64,000 nucleotides of DNA from an uncultured Eubacteriales bacterium (GCA_905198865.1 CAJKEB010000001.1:24671-88670), one strand, 5' to 3'; counted from the stretch's first letter, positions 27,362-36,577 are shown. Notes: a model not told the origin generated them from the letters alone. A program made the numbers and translations.

Positions 27362-27390
27362 ATTATATCATAATTAAACTTTGATGCCAA
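27362..27390 (-). promoter_or_regulatory. sigma-A promoter of the yicC-remA-gmk-rpoZ operon
   Basis: Read on the reverse strand: TTGGCA (27385-27390), a 17-bp spacer, and a perfect TATAAT (27362-27367), about 85 bp ahead of yicC. Confidence 0.75.
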
Positions 27391-27518
27391 TAGGAAATTG
27401 TTTTTGTAACATAAATGTAATATAAATATAATTATTATGTAATTGATATTTAAGTGTGTTGTAAAACTAATTATAGTTAAAATTTTTGAAATTATCTAAA
27501 TTTCAAACCTAAAATTCA

Positions 27519-27539
27519 TTGTTAACAAATTGTTAACAA
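27519..27539. repeat. tandem 10-bp palindromes TTGTTAACAA
   Basis: Two identical perfect palindromes, TTGTTAACAA at 27519-27528 and at 27530-27539, have an 11-bp period, so they lie on one face of the helix. They lie in the 525-bp region between divergent genes, about 90 bp upstream of the -35 box of the NlpC/P60 gene. They look like a protein-binding site; no regulator is identified. Apart from these, the two promoters and a leader hairpin, I see nothing else in 27277-27801. Confidence 0.6.
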
Positions 27540-27627
27540 TTTAAGCAAACGCCTGATTTTACGGACTTTGCGCGACATAAATCAAATTTTTTGGGTTGAG
27601 TTTCTTCAAGAATTGCATTTATTTCTA

Positions 27628-27656
27628 TTGACTTTTTTTTAGAATCGTTGTATAAT
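27628..27656 (+). promoter_or_regulatory. strong sigma-A promoter of the NlpC/P60 hydrolase gene
   Basis: TTGACT (27628-27633), a 17-bp spacer and a perfect TATAAT (27651-27656). The leader to the start codon is about 140 nt. It contains a short hairpin (AATACGC / GCGTATT, 27759-27776) followed by an A/T run. Confidence 0.8.
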
Positions 27657-27801
27657 TCTGGCATAGTCAAGAACGGAGACGAGTTTAATTTTTTAAGTCT
27701 TTGTGAAGGGCTTACGTTCAAATATATTTTGAAAGGAGTTGAATTTAGGTAAATCGAGAATACGCTTGTGCGTATTTAAAAATTTTTGGAGGTTTTTTGT
27801 T

Positions 27802-28512
27802 TTGAGTTTTAAAACGAGTTTTAGAAGAATTGTTGCAACACTCTTAGTATTGATGACAATTTCTACTTTTATAATAGTACCTACATATGCCGATTATGAT
27901 GAAATAGACGAACCGGCTCAATACTATGGTGTTGTACAAGTTTCAACACTTAATGTTAGACAAGGTGCATCAATGGATGCTGGCGTATTGGCAACACTGT
28001 CATACGGCTCAAGAGTTAGAGTTAATTGGATTGAACCCGGTTGGGTTTGCGTAGCGTATAACAATGACGGTCTTATAGGTTATGTTTCGGCTGATTACAT
28101 TACTGTTTATGACGGTGAGATGCCTCAGGCAAGCGAAGGCGGTCAGGCTGTTTGTGATTTTGCGGCACAGTTCTTGGGTGTTCCCTATCTTTGGGGCGGA
28201 ACTTCACCGAGCGGTTTTGACTGCAGCGGTCTTGTACAATATGTTTATGCTCAGTTGGGTTACAGCTTAAATCGTGTAGCTGATGACCAGATGAAAAACG
28301 GTATTCCGGTATCAAGAGATGAACTTATGCCCGGTGATATCATTGGATTCAGCAGTGCAGGTCTTGGCGGTTACGCTTCTCACATTGGCATTTATGTCGG
28401 CGATGGTATGATGATACATGCACCTCACACAGGTGATGTTGTAAAATATACAAGCATTGATTCTGATTACTACGCTAAACGTTTTGCCGGAGCAAGAAGA
28501 ATTATTTACTAA
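27802..28512 (+). CDS. secreted SH3b-NlpC/P60 cell-wall hydrolase
   Basis: I place the start at TTG 27802, with GGAGG nine bases upstream, giving a 236-aa protein with a clean signal peptide (residues 1-30, cleavage after TYA). An in-frame TTG at 27739 with AAGGAG would add 21 residues and cannot be excluded. A bacterial SH3 domain (residues about 40-100; STLNVRQGASMDAGVL) is followed by an NlpC/P60 domain with catalytic Cys in GFDCSGLVQYVY, His in SHIGIYVG and a third polar residue (IHAPHTG). Such enzymes cut peptide stems of peptidoglycan during growth, division or sporulation. It is monocistronic, with a terminator at 28527. Confidence 0.93.
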   Translation: MSFKTSFRRIVATLLVLMTISTFIIVPTYADYDEIDEPAQYYGVVQVSTLNVRQGASMDAGVLATLSYGSRVRVNWIEPGWVCVAYNNDGLIGYVSADYITVYDGEMPQASEGGQAVCDFAAQFLGVPYLWGGTSPSGFDCSGLVQYVYAQLGYSLNRVADDQMKNGIPVSRDELMPGDIIGFSSAGLGGYASHIGIYVGDGMMIHAPHTGDVVKYTSIDSDYYAKRFAGARRIIY

Positions 28513-28526
28513 GTTTGATATTAAGT

Positions 28527-28556
28527 GAGAGTGGTCGCATGGCCACTCTTTTTCTT
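28527..28556 (+). terminator. rho-independent terminator after the NlpC/P60 gene
   Basis: AGAGTGGTC / GGCCACTCT with a GCAT loop is followed by TTTTTCTTT. Confidence 0.8.
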
Positions 28557-28609
28557 TATTTGTATTTTAGTTGACTAAACATACATACTATATTATGGCG
28601 GTGTAATAC

Positions 28610-29632
28610 ATGAAGTATGAAGAACTAAACAGTAGAATAAAATCATATAATATACCTAAAGTCTTTTTCTTCTACGGAGACGAGAAGTTTTTGATTGATA
28701 ACCGTGTTAAGGCATTGAAAAAACGTCTTGTTCCAGAAGATTTGGAAGCATTTAATTTTGTTAAGTTTGACGGAAAGAATGTAACTTTAGATGAAATCAT
28801 TGATTCAGCTGAACAATATCCGCAGGCATCGGAGCGCAAGATGATTCTTGTAAAAAACTGCGGCTTGTTTGATAATGCTGCGTCTAAGAGCTTTAAGGAG
28901 CTTAAAGAGTTTATTAAGGATATTCCCGATTATATTTGTCTTGTTTTCGTCGAGGATGAATTTGATAAAAAGCGTGAAAAGGTACTGAAATTTATCGAAG
29001 ACGCAGGCGGTGGAGTGGTTAATTTTGAGTATCTGCCCGTTAATAAACTGGAGATTTGGGCGGAAAAAAAGCTTGAGAAAGCCGGAAAATATATCATTGC
29101 AGCCGACTTAAGCTATTTGATCAGACTCACCGGTGTTTCTATGGATAAAATAAGCAACAGCTGTGAAAAGCTGATATTATATCTTGGTGAGGCGCGTCAT
29201 AAGGTTACCCGTGCTGATATAAATGCTGTTGTTGATGTCTCGGTCGAGGTTAAGGTATACGATATTTTCAGCAAGGATATAGTAAACAGCAGAGGAGAGA
29301 GGGCAAAGCGTCAGCTGAAGCAGTTAAAGACTGAGAATCAGTCTGCGGTTATGGTTATGAGTATAATAATTGACCAGCTGTATGAGCTTTTGATGTGTAA
29401 ACTGCTTAAGCAAGACGGCCTGGACGCACGTGAGATGCTTGAATACTATGACAGAAAACCGCCTATTTTTGCTGTAAATAATGCGATAGAAAACAGCAAA
29501 AGGTTTGGAGAAAAATATCTGAAACGAATGCTCGACAGGGGACTTAAATATTCTGTTGACATGAAAACCGGAAAAATTGCTCAATGGGACGCTGTTGAAA
29601 TGTTTGTTTCCGAGCTTATTAAAAAGGATTGA
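28610..29632 (+). CDS. holA: DNA polymerase III delta subunit
   Basis: This clamp-loader subunit opens the sliding clamp. The 340-aa protein has the family start (KVFFFYGDEKFLIDNRV), the acidic clamp-binding region, and the helical C-terminal collar domain (LLKQDGLDAREMLEYY). Length and overall pattern fit HolA of Firmicutes. The ATG follows GGCGGTG. It stands upstream of an unrelated sigma-factor unit. Confidence 0.93.
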   Translation: MKYEELNSRIKSYNIPKVFFFYGDEKFLIDNRVKALKKRLVPEDLEAFNFVKFDGKNVTLDEIIDSAEQYPQASERKMILVKNCGLFDNAASKSFKELKEFIKDIPDYICLVFVEDEFDKKREKVLKFIEDAGGGVVNFEYLPVNKLEIWAEKKLEKAGKYIIAADLSYLIRLTGVSMDKISNSCEKLILYLGEARHKVTRADINAVVDVSVEVKVYDIFSKDIVNSRGERAKRQLKQLKTENQSAVMVMSIIIDQLYELLMCKLLKQDGLDAREMLEYYDRKPPIFAVNNAIENSKRFGEKYLKRMLDRGLKYSVDMKTGKIAQWDAVEMFVSELIKKD

Positions 29633-29715
29633 AAATAATTAATTTATATATGATTTATAATCTTGCATAAAATAACAAAATCAAATAAAACTTAAAAGTT
29701 ATTTGGCAATAATAT

Positions 29716-29744
29716 TTGACAAATTGTTTAATATGTGTTATTCT
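29716..29744 (+). promoter_or_regulatory. sigma-A type promoter of the sigma-factor operon
   Basis: TTGACA (29716-29721), a 17-bp spacer and TATTCT (29739-29744), about 70 bp before the sigma-factor start. No GAAC-type ECF self-promoter was recognised. Confidence 0.6.
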
Positions 29745-29810
29745 AAAACATGGTATATGTCAAAATTATTAATTTGACCTGTTTGACTTAATACCACAGG
29801 AGGTGAGGGT

Positions 29811-30407
29811 TTGACAGACGAAAATAAGCTAATCAAAAAAGCGCAAAAAGGTGATGCTGACGCCTTTGAAAAAATCATTTCTGAGTATCAGAATGTTGTA
29901 TACAGCATTGCGTATAGATACACGGACAATGCTGAGGACGCAGCTGATATGTCTCAGGAGATATTTCTAAAGATGTTCAGAAACATAAATACTTTTCAGT
30001 TTAAGTCAAAGCTGTCAACCTGGATATATAGAGTTGCTACAAACACTTGTATTGATTTGGTAAAAAAGACCAAGAACGACAGAAATACATACTCTATTGA
30101 CGACGGATATGAGAACTCAGACGGAGAGACAAAGTACAATGAAATTGCCGATGATTCGTCTCAGCCTGATATTGCTGTTGAAAACGGCGAAATTAGAGAC
30201 GTAATCAATATGGCAATATCCAGATTAAGCGATGACTATCGTTTGGTAATTATTCTGCGCGATATCCAAGGTCTGTCATATGATGAAATTTCTGAGATTG
30301 TCGGATGCTCTGTTGGAACCGTGAAATCCCGAATAAGCAGAGGCCGAAAAAATTTGCGTGAAATTTTATTTGAAGATAGGGAACTTTTTGAAAAGTATTA
30401 CGTCTAA
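29811..30407 (+). CDS. ECF-type RNA polymerase sigma factor (sigma-W/RpoE-like)
   Basis: This 198-aa group IV sigma factor starts at TTG 29811 after GGAGGTGAGGG. Region 2 (residues about 25-95) has AYRYTDNAEDAADMSQEIFLKMF and KLSTWIYRVATNTCID. Region 4 (about 135-190) has the helix-turn-helix LSYDEISEIVGCSVGTVKSRISRGRKNL. The next gene, about 100 bp downstream, encodes a membrane anti-sigma protein with a zinc-finger motif, so the pair is a standard envelope-stress module. Confidence 0.95.
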   Translation: MTDENKLIKKAQKGDADAFEKIISEYQNVVYSIAYRYTDNAEDAADMSQEIFLKMFRNINTFQFKSKLSTWIYRVATNTCIDLVKKTKNDRNTYSIDDGYENSDGETKYNEIADDSSQPDIAVENGEIRDVINMAISRLSDDYRLVIILRDIQGLSYDEISEIVGCSVGTVKSRISRGRKNLREILFEDRELFEKYYV

Positions 30408-30505
30408 CCCAATGTAGACAGTAGTATTTTAATTACACAATATGTTGATTTTAAGATCTTCTTTTGTGTTTAGTGTGAAATTTGTATTTAGGAAGGAGGG
30501 GTACT

Positions 30506-32392
30506 ATGTCGGATTTTGAGAAAAATGACGAAATCAAACGTAAATACAGTGAAGTCTTGGATAGTATTGCTGACGATATCAATCAGATAAATTATAATGA
30601 ATCAGCAAATCCCGAAGATATAGGCGTTACTGACTTAGCTTCTGATGACTTTATTCAGTCGATAAGCGATGTTGATTTTGATAATCCCGATGAAGTATTA
30701 AACAGCGTTAATGCTTCAGATGATACCGGCGCTGCCCCATTATTTGATGATATGGTTTTCAGGAATGAGTTCAGAGCTGATAAATCTGACTTGAATAATC
30801 ATTTGAGCAGTATGACTTTATCAGACGAATTGACTGATGATATTCCTGATACTTTAACATGTGATGAGTGCAGAGATTTGCTTTATGATTATGTCTCTGA
30901 ATTAACTGATGAGGTTGAGAGCAAAGCGATCAATGTTCACTTGCGTAATTGTGAAATGTGCAGAGTTGAACTTGATGATATACGCGATATGATTGGCGTT
31001 ATGAGCAGTTCGCAGCTTCCTGTGCCGCCGTTTAATTTAATGGACGGTATGCACGAGAAGCTCCTGTCGGTCGCTCCGGAGGTCAAAGCTGAATATCAGT
31101 CTTTAAGAGCGGACAGTTCTGTTTTAGATAAGGCAAAGAATGTACTTAATTATGCAAAAGATAAGACAGATTATTTTATCAGACATGCAAACTGGAAAGT
31201 GCTTGCCCCGGCGGCACTTAGTGCTGTTCTGGTCGTTGGAGTTGCTTCAAGCGGATTATATCAGGTGATGAAGTCTTCCGATGAGATCTATAACTTCTCT
31301 GATGATGCTGCTATTGCCGGGGCAAAGGCAACGGCAAAGCCAAGTGCAAGCGGACTTGATGATTATGTAAAAGGCAATTCGAAAACATCTTCTGCACCTA
31401 AGAGTTCCGCTTCACCCAAAAATTCCGGTTCAAGCTCAAGTAATAGCGCTGTATCGCCGAAGGTTACGCCGAAGCCGTCTACTTCTTCAAGTTCAAGCAG
31501 TGGTTTGCCCGGAATCGGTTCATCAAATAGCGGTTCAAGCTCAAGCAGCTCGTCAAGCAAAACGTCAAGTAGTTCATCAAGTGGAACTTCAAGTACAAGT
31601 TCAAGATCTTCTTCGGCAAATAGGAGCTCAACTTCAAGTACGAGCAGCTCTTCAAAAACTACTTCATCAACTTCTTCGACGAATAAGACTTCATCGCCTG
31701 CGCCTACATCTAAGCCGTATGTGACGCCAAACATCATTTTACCGGATATAGGATCTGTTATGAGTAATAACAGCTCTTCAGGCGTTGTGATACCTGATAA
31801 TCCTGCGCCTGATATATTTGATATAGGCAGTTATGATGCAAGCTCTGACAGCTCTAATGCAGGACGGACATCTGATAATCCGTCTGATACGCAAGGAGGC
31901 GGTGGCGGCGGAAATGCTAATGTTGCTCCTGCAATGACATCATCCGGCGGCGGCGAAGCAGCAAACTCAGCTGCTGAAGCACCAAAACCCACACAGAAGC
32001 CGGTTCCGACAGCTGTTCCTACCAAGGCGCCGGCTGCCGCAAAAGCTACTGAAAATCCTGCCGCAACACCAGTTGCCACTCATAATGTTAATCTTGACAG
32101 AAATGAGAAGGGTGAAACCGCTTTGTTTACCGAGAAAGCATCGGAAATGCAGGACGCTTCTGTTGTAAGCTGCTCTGTAAGCAGTAATGAAGTCTATGAT
32201 GAACTTATGAATTCATCAATGGCGGAGTGCTCAAAAATTGAAAGCAACGGTGATGTTATATTATATTTCACCGACAGTGAATTTGTCGAATTTACAAAGT
32301 TCTTAAAAGAGAATGATTTGGATTATACTTTGATGGTACTTGGGAAAAATGAAGATGTAAAAGTAATCTTGCATGGACCCGAAACAAAATAG
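30506..32392 (+). CDS. membrane anti-sigma factor (zf-HC2) with long Ser-rich extracellular region
   Basis: This 628-aa protein starts at the ATG with GGAGGGG upstream. Residues about 1-110 are acidic. A zinc-type anti-sigma domain follows (TCDECRDLL, then HLRNCEMCRVEL: H-x3-C-x2-C), one membrane helix near 240 (KVLAPAALSAVLVVGVASSG), a Ser/Thr tract of some 130 residues (31380-31700) and a Pro/Ala/Thr-rich stretch, both presumably extracellular. A folded C-terminal domain of about 105 residues starts near ASEMQDASVV. The cytoplasmic domain should hold the sigma factor encoded upstream. The outer spacer and end domain suggest a sensor reaching through the wall. The C-terminal domain is not one I recognise. 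Confidence 0.85.
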   Translation: MSDFEKNDEIKRKYSEVLDSIADDINQINYNESANPEDIGVTDLASDDFIQSISDVDFDNPDEVLNSVNASDDTGAAPLFDDMVFRNEFRADKSDLNNHLSSMTLSDELTDDIPDTLTCDECRDLLYDYVSELTDEVESKAINVHLRNCEMCRVELDDIRDMIGVMSSSQLPVPPFNLMDGMHEKLLSVAPEVKAEYQSLRADSSVLDKAKNVLNYAKDKTDYFIRHANWKVLAPAALSAVLVVGVASSGLYQVMKSSDEIYNFSDDAAIAGAKATAKPSASGLDDYVKGNSKTSSAPKSSASPKNSGSSSSNSAVSPKVTPKPSTSSSSSSGLPGIGSSNSGSSSSSSSSKTSSSSSSGTSSTSSRSSSANRSSTSSTSSSSKTTSSTSSTNKTSSPAPTSKPYVTPNIILPDIGSVMSNNSSSGVVIPDNPAPDIFDIGSYDASSDSSNAGRTSDNPSDTQGGGGGGNANVAPAMTSSGGGEAANSAAEAPKPTQKPVPTAVPTKAPAAAKATENPAATPVATHNVNLDRNEKGETALFTEKASEMQDASVVSCSVSSNEVYDELMNSSMAECSKIESNGDVILYFTDSEFVEFTKFLKENDLDYTLMVLGKNEDVKVILHGPETK

Positions 32393-32418
32393 TGTGTAAT
32401 CCGTTGTTTTGTTTTTTT

Positions 32419-32445
32419 AGGCGGAGCATTGCTCCGCCTTTTGAT
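32419..32445 (+). terminator. rho-independent terminator after the anti-sigma gene
   Basis: AGGCGGAGC-ATT-GCTCCGCCT followed by TTTTG. Confidence 0.85.
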
Positions 32446-32477
32446 TTGTTATAATACTAAATCGGAGGCTTGTTAAA

Positions 32478-35102
32478 GTGGAAAAGAAAAAATTATTAAT
32501 AATAGACGGAAACAGTATATTAAACCGTGCATATTACGGTATACGTCCGCTAAGCGCTCCTGACGGAACGCCTACTAACGCTGTTTATGGTTTTTTGAAT
32601 ATTTTACTTAAATACCTTGAAGAGGATACGCCGGACTATTTGGGAGTCGCGTTTGACTTAAAGGCTCCAACTTTCAGGCATAATATGTATGCTGATTATA
32701 AGGCTCAAAGAAAGCCTGCGCCTGATGACTTTATAGTCCAGATACCGCTTATGAAAGAGGTTCTTGAGGCTATGGACTGTAAGTGTATTGAACTCGAAGG
32801 CTATGAGGCGGACGATATCATCGGTACCGTATCAAAGATTTGCGATGATAATAATGTTGAGTGCAGTGTTCTTACCGGTGATAAGGATGATTTACAGCTT
32901 GCATCGGATAATACTACAATTAAGCTGGTTGTAACCCGCATGGGAAAGACCACAACAACTCCGTACAATTCAGACGCTGTTTTTGAAAAGTACGGTGTTA
33001 CTCCGATTGAATATATAGATGTCAAAGGCCTGATGGGAGATCCGAGCGACAATATTCCGGGTGTCAAAGGTGTTGGAGAAAAGACTGCCTTTTCGCTGAT
33101 TAAAAATTATAACAGCATTGAAAACATCTACGACAAAATTGATGAAATAGATGTTACAAATTCTGTCAGAAATAAACTGAAGGCCGATAAGGATTCGGCG
33201 TTTATGAGCAAGAAGCTCGCGACTATCGTGAGAGATGTTCCGATAGAGTTCAGCTTTGAGGAATATGAGTACAAAAACCCGAATACAAGTAAGCTTGGTG
33301 AAATATTTGTCAGACTGAACTTTAAGTCGTTTTTGAAGAAACTTGATTTAAACAATGTTATTGAGGAGAAAAATATTGTTGAAACAATTGATGTGTCATG
33401 CAAATCGGTTTCTTCTGACGAGGCTCTTAAAATAATCGAAAACGCAGGACGTATGTATTACTGTCTTGACAGAGAACTTAAGAATATTTTCTTTTCAGTA
33501 AATGAAACCGAGCTCATGACATGCGAATGTAATAACAGCTTTTTAAAGAAAATCTTTGAAAATGAGAATATCTTAAAATACGGATTTGATATTAAGAATG
33601 ATATTTTAAGCTTAAATAAAATAGGCGTCCAATATTTTGGGCTTGGTTTTGATGTTATGATTGCGGCATATATAAACAATCCGTCACGCACAAAATATGA
33701 CATTGACGCTCTTTGCTTTGATTATCTGGGAATTAATTTCATGTCCAGAGATGATGACGTCGACAAACAAATCTCTATGGACGATGATGAATATGATGAG
33801 CCAAAAGAATATGCAAACGAATTGCTGGCAATTATAAAACTTAAAGGTTTTTTTGAGAATGATATAAAACAAAATAATCAGGAGGAGCTGTTTTATAACA
33901 TTGAAATGCCGCTTATTAAAGTTCTTGCCGATATGCAGATTCAGGGTGTGTATGTAGATAAAAATGAACTTGAAAAGTTCGGTGAAAGTCTGAAGAGCAG
34001 AATTGCGGAAATAACAGAACTAATATATGAGGAGGCAGGCGATGAGTTTAATATAAATTCTCCGCAGCAGCTTGGTAAGATATTATTTGAAAATCTCGAA
34101 TTGCCGCATGGAAAAAAGACCAAAAGGGGATATTCCACAAGTGTTGATGTATTGAATAAGCTAATCGGCTTTCACCCTATTATTGAACACATAATGGAAT
34201 ACAGGGTTTTGACAAAGCTTAACTCAACGTATGTTGACGGACTTTTAGCGGTAATTAACCCTGAAACCGGCCGTATACATTCCAACTTTAATCAAACAGT
34301 AACCGCCACCGGCCGAATCAGCAGCACAGAGCCTAATCTTCAGAATATTCCGGTCAGAACCGAGCTCGGTCGTGAACTGCGCAGAATGTTTGTTGCGGGA
34401 AGCGATGATGAAATCCTTGTAGACGCGGACTATTCTCAGATTGAACTCAGAGTTCTTGCGGCGATTTCGGGCGATGACAATATGTGCGAGGCGTTCAGAG
34501 AAAACCAGGATATTCATCGCCGTACCGCATCGCAGGTTTTCGGAGTTCCTTTTGACGAAGTCAGTCCTGTTATGCGTACCCGCGCAAAGGCTGTTAATTT
34601 CGGTATTGTGTATGGTATAGGAGCATACTCCTTAGCTCAGGATCTAAAAATTACGCGCAAAGAAGCAGATGATTATATCAAGGGCTATTTAAAGCATTAT
34701 CCAAAGGTTGATAAATACATGAAGGATATAGTTGAACAAGCCCGCAGAGACGGATATGTTTCAACTTTGTACAACAGACGCCGCTATTTGCCCGAGCTTA
34801 AAGCCTCAAATAAAGTTACACAGGCGTTTGGTGAAAGGGTTGCGCGAAATGCACCTATTCAGGGAACCGCGGCAGATATAATAAAGATTGCAATGGTTAA
34901 TGTTTATAAAAGGCTCAAAAAAGAGGGTCTTAAATCAAAACTTATTCTTCAGGTACACGACGAACTTATTGTTGAAGCTAAAAAAGACGAGAAGGAAGCG
35001 GTTGAGAAAATTATTCGCGAAGAAATGCAGAATGCTGTCACGCTCAGCGTTCCGCTGCCGGTTGACCTAAATTCGGGGCATAGCTGGTATGATACCAAGT
35101 AG
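32478..35102 (+). CDS. polA: DNA polymerase I
   Basis: This 874-aa repair and Okazaki-fragment polymerase starts at the GTG after GGAGG. Residues 1-290 form the 5' nuclease (LLIIDGNSILNRAYYG, then YKAQRKPAP, GYEADDIIG, GDKDDLQL and GLMGDPSDNIPGVKGVG). The middle is a 3' exonuclease-like domain: a DxE-type motif (LDREL) remains, but the third acidic motif is not seen, so it is probably inactive. The C-terminal polymerase has motif A DADYSQIELRVLA, the motif B region RAKAVNFGIVYG, and motif C QVHDELIVEA. Codons and length are ordinary. Confidence 0.97.
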   Translation: MEKKKLLIIDGNSILNRAYYGIRPLSAPDGTPTNAVYGFLNILLKYLEEDTPDYLGVAFDLKAPTFRHNMYADYKAQRKPAPDDFIVQIPLMKEVLEAMDCKCIELEGYEADDIIGTVSKICDDNNVECSVLTGDKDDLQLASDNTTIKLVVTRMGKTTTTPYNSDAVFEKYGVTPIEYIDVKGLMGDPSDNIPGVKGVGEKTAFSLIKNYNSIENIYDKIDEIDVTNSVRNKLKADKDSAFMSKKLATIVRDVPIEFSFEEYEYKNPNTSKLGEIFVRLNFKSFLKKLDLNNVIEEKNIVETIDVSCKSVSSDEALKIIENAGRMYYCLDRELKNIFFSVNETELMTCECNNSFLKKIFENENILKYGFDIKNDILSLNKIGVQYFGLGFDVMIAAYINNPSRTKYDIDALCFDYLGINFMSRDDDVDKQISMDDDEYDEPKEYANELLAIIKLKGFFENDIKQNNQEELFYNIEMPLIKVLADMQIQGVYVDKNELEKFGESLKSRIAEITELIYEEAGDEFNINSPQQLGKILFENLELPHGKKTKRGYSTSVDVLNKLIGFHPIIEHIMEYRVLTKLNSTYVDGLLAVINPETGRIHSNFNQTVTATGRISSTEPNLQNIPVRTELGRELRRMFVAGSDDEILVDADYSQIELRVLAAISGDDNMCEAFRENQDIHRRTASQVFGVPFDEVSPVMRTRAKAVNFGIVYGIGAYSLAQDLKITRKEADDYIKGYLKHYPKVDKYMKDIVEQARRDGYVSTLYNRRRYLPELKASNKVTQAFGERVARNAPIQGTAADIIKIAMVNVYKRLKKEGLKSKLILQVHDELIVEAKKDEKEAVEKIIREEMQNAVTLSVPLPVDLNSGHSWYDTK

Positions 35103-35162
35103 ATTTCTGTGTGACATATTTATTATAATTATGTTATTAATTATTAACAGCGCATAAAAGTC

Positions 35163-35192
35163 TTGAAAAGAATATAATTTCTGTGGTATAAT
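35163..35192 (+). promoter_or_regulatory. sigma-A promoter upstream of coaE
   Basis: TTGAAA (35163-35168), an 18-bp spacer and a perfect TATAAT (35187-35192), about 40 bp before coaE. Confidence 0.6.
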
Positions 35193-35233
35193 TTAAAAAT
35201 AATAAATTCGTTTCAATTAGTATAAGGATTGGA

Positions 35234-35866
35234 TTGATTAAAGTGTGTATACCACATTGCAGAAGGATTAAGATAATTGGACTTACAGGTGGTATTGGCT
35301 CCGGAAAAAGTACGGCTGCAAATCTTTTTGAAGATATGGGCGCTTATGTTATCGATGCGGACAAAATTGCGCATGATATAATGGATCCCGGTATGTCGGC
35401 ATATAAGGAGGCAGCAGATGCTTTTGGCTATGAAGTTTTAAATCCGGACAAAAGCATTAACCGAAAGTCATTGGCAAAAATAGTGTTTAATGATAAGTCT
35501 GCCCTTGAGCAGCTGAACAGCATAACACACAAATACATTTTTGCTGAAATAGAGAATAAAATAAATTACTGCATAAAAAAGCATGAACATGAAATAATCA
35601 TACTTGACGTGCCGTTATTGTTTAATTCTGATTTTCCTTTTTCGTGCGACAGAAGCATTGCTGTTGTCGCTGACAAAGCCGTGAGAATTAAGCGCACAGT
35701 TAACAGAGATAATTGCACCGCAGCACAGGTTGAGGAACGAATGAAAAACCAATTAAGCGATGAACGCTTGACAGAGCTTGCGGATTATATTATTAATAAC
35801 AGTTCTGATTTAACGGCATTGCATGACAGGGTAAAAATCGTTTATAATGATATTATAAAGATTTAA
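35234..35866 (+). CDS. coaE: dephospho-CoA kinase
   Basis: This enzyme performs the last step of coenzyme A synthesis. The P-loop GLTGGIGSGKST lies near residue 18, followed by VIDADKIAHDI and ILDVPLLFNSDF. Length is 210 aa. The start is uncertain: TTG 35234 follows AAGGA by 5 bp and GTG 35243 is the alternative; both leave about 12-15 residues ahead of the core. Downstream genes for a lytic transglycosylase and an aminopeptidase follow closely. Confidence 0.93.
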   Translation: MIKVCIPHCRRIKIIGLTGGIGSGKSTAANLFEDMGAYVIDADKIAHDIMDPGMSAYKEAADAFGYEVLNPDKSINRKSLAKIVFNDKSALEQLNSITHKYIFAEIENKINYCIKKHEHEIIILDVPLLFNSDFPFSCDRSIAVVADKAVRIKRTVNRDNCTAAQVEERMKNQLSDERLTELADYIINNSSDLTALHDRVKIVYNDIIKI

Positions 35867-35906
35867 CCATAATTTTTATCTGAGGATTCGGGGTGGTATG
35901 GCATAA

Positions 35907-36551
35907 ATGAGAAAATCAGAAAGAAGACGCAGAACTAACAGAAGCAGAAGAAAAAATAAAGGCTGCGGCGTATTTACCTTTTTTGCGGTTGTGATTTTGA
36001 TTATTTTAATCATTTTGCTGTTCCGAAGCTGCGCAATTAGATTGAGCCACTCCCTTAACGGTATTAATGATAATTTACTTAAACAGCAGTATCCGATAAA
36101 GTATGAAAATCTAGTTGAAAAATATGCAAAAAAATACGACCTTGATAAGTACCTTGTTTATGCTGTTATTAAAACCGAAAGTAAGTTTGACCAGTATGCT
36201 GTTTCAAATGCAGGCGCATACGGACTGATGCAGCTCCAGACAGAAACAGCGTCTGATTGTGCAAGAAAACTCGATATGGATATAGACTTACCTGATGATT
36301 TGTATGTGCCGGATATCAATATACATTTGGGTACATACTACTTATCCTGGTTATTGGATAAGTACGATGACGATATCGAGCTTGCTATTGCAGCATATAA
36401 CGGCGGCATAGGCAATGTTGACAGCTGGCTTAATGATGACAGATATTCTGACGGAAACGGTGGATTAAAGGATATACCGTTTGGTGAAACAGAGAATTAC
36501 GTAACAGGTGTTGCGGCTTCGTACGAGAAATATAAAGAGATATATAAATAG
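35907..36551 (+). CDS. membrane-anchored lytic transglycosylase (SLT domain)
   Basis: This 214-aa protein has a basic N-terminus (RKSERRRRTNRSRRK), one membrane helix at about 22-42, then a Slt-type transglycosylase domain. Catalytic Glu lies in KTESKFD, followed by SNAGAYGLMQLQTETA and AIAAYNGGIGNV. It cleaves peptidoglycan glycan strands with anhydro-muramic acid formation. The family resembles YjbJ/SleB-independent wall enzymes of Firmicutes. It starts 40 bp after coaE, likely in the same transcript. Confidence 0.92.
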   Translation: MRKSERRRRTNRSRRKNKGCGVFTFFAVVILIILIILLFRSCAIRLSHSLNGINDNLLKQQYPIKYENLVEKYAKKYDLDKYLVYAVIKTESKFDQYAVSNAGAYGLMQLQTETASDCARKLDMDIDLPDDLYVPDINIHLGTYYLSWLLDKYDDDIELAIAAYNGGIGNVDSWLNDDRYSDGNGGLKDIPFGETENYVTGVAASYEKYKEIYK

Positions 36552-36577
36552 TGATATAAAAACAGGAGGTATGTGCT

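Noticed and set aside
27533..27721. Reverse-strand 62-codon frame in the intergenic region
   Set aside because: It covers the promoter of the forward gene, lacks a ribosome site and resembles no family.
27657..27801. c-di-AMP (ydaO-type) riboswitch before the NlpC/P60 gene
   Set aside because: Such riboswitches often precede NlpC/P60 genes, but the conserved aptamer blocks are not present in this leader.
31363..32079. Antisense frames opposite the Ser/Pro-rich part of the anti-sigma gene
   Set aside because: Biased codons of the Ser/Thr tract produce open frames of Glu/Leu or Gly/Ala composition on the other strand; no ribosome sites or homology.
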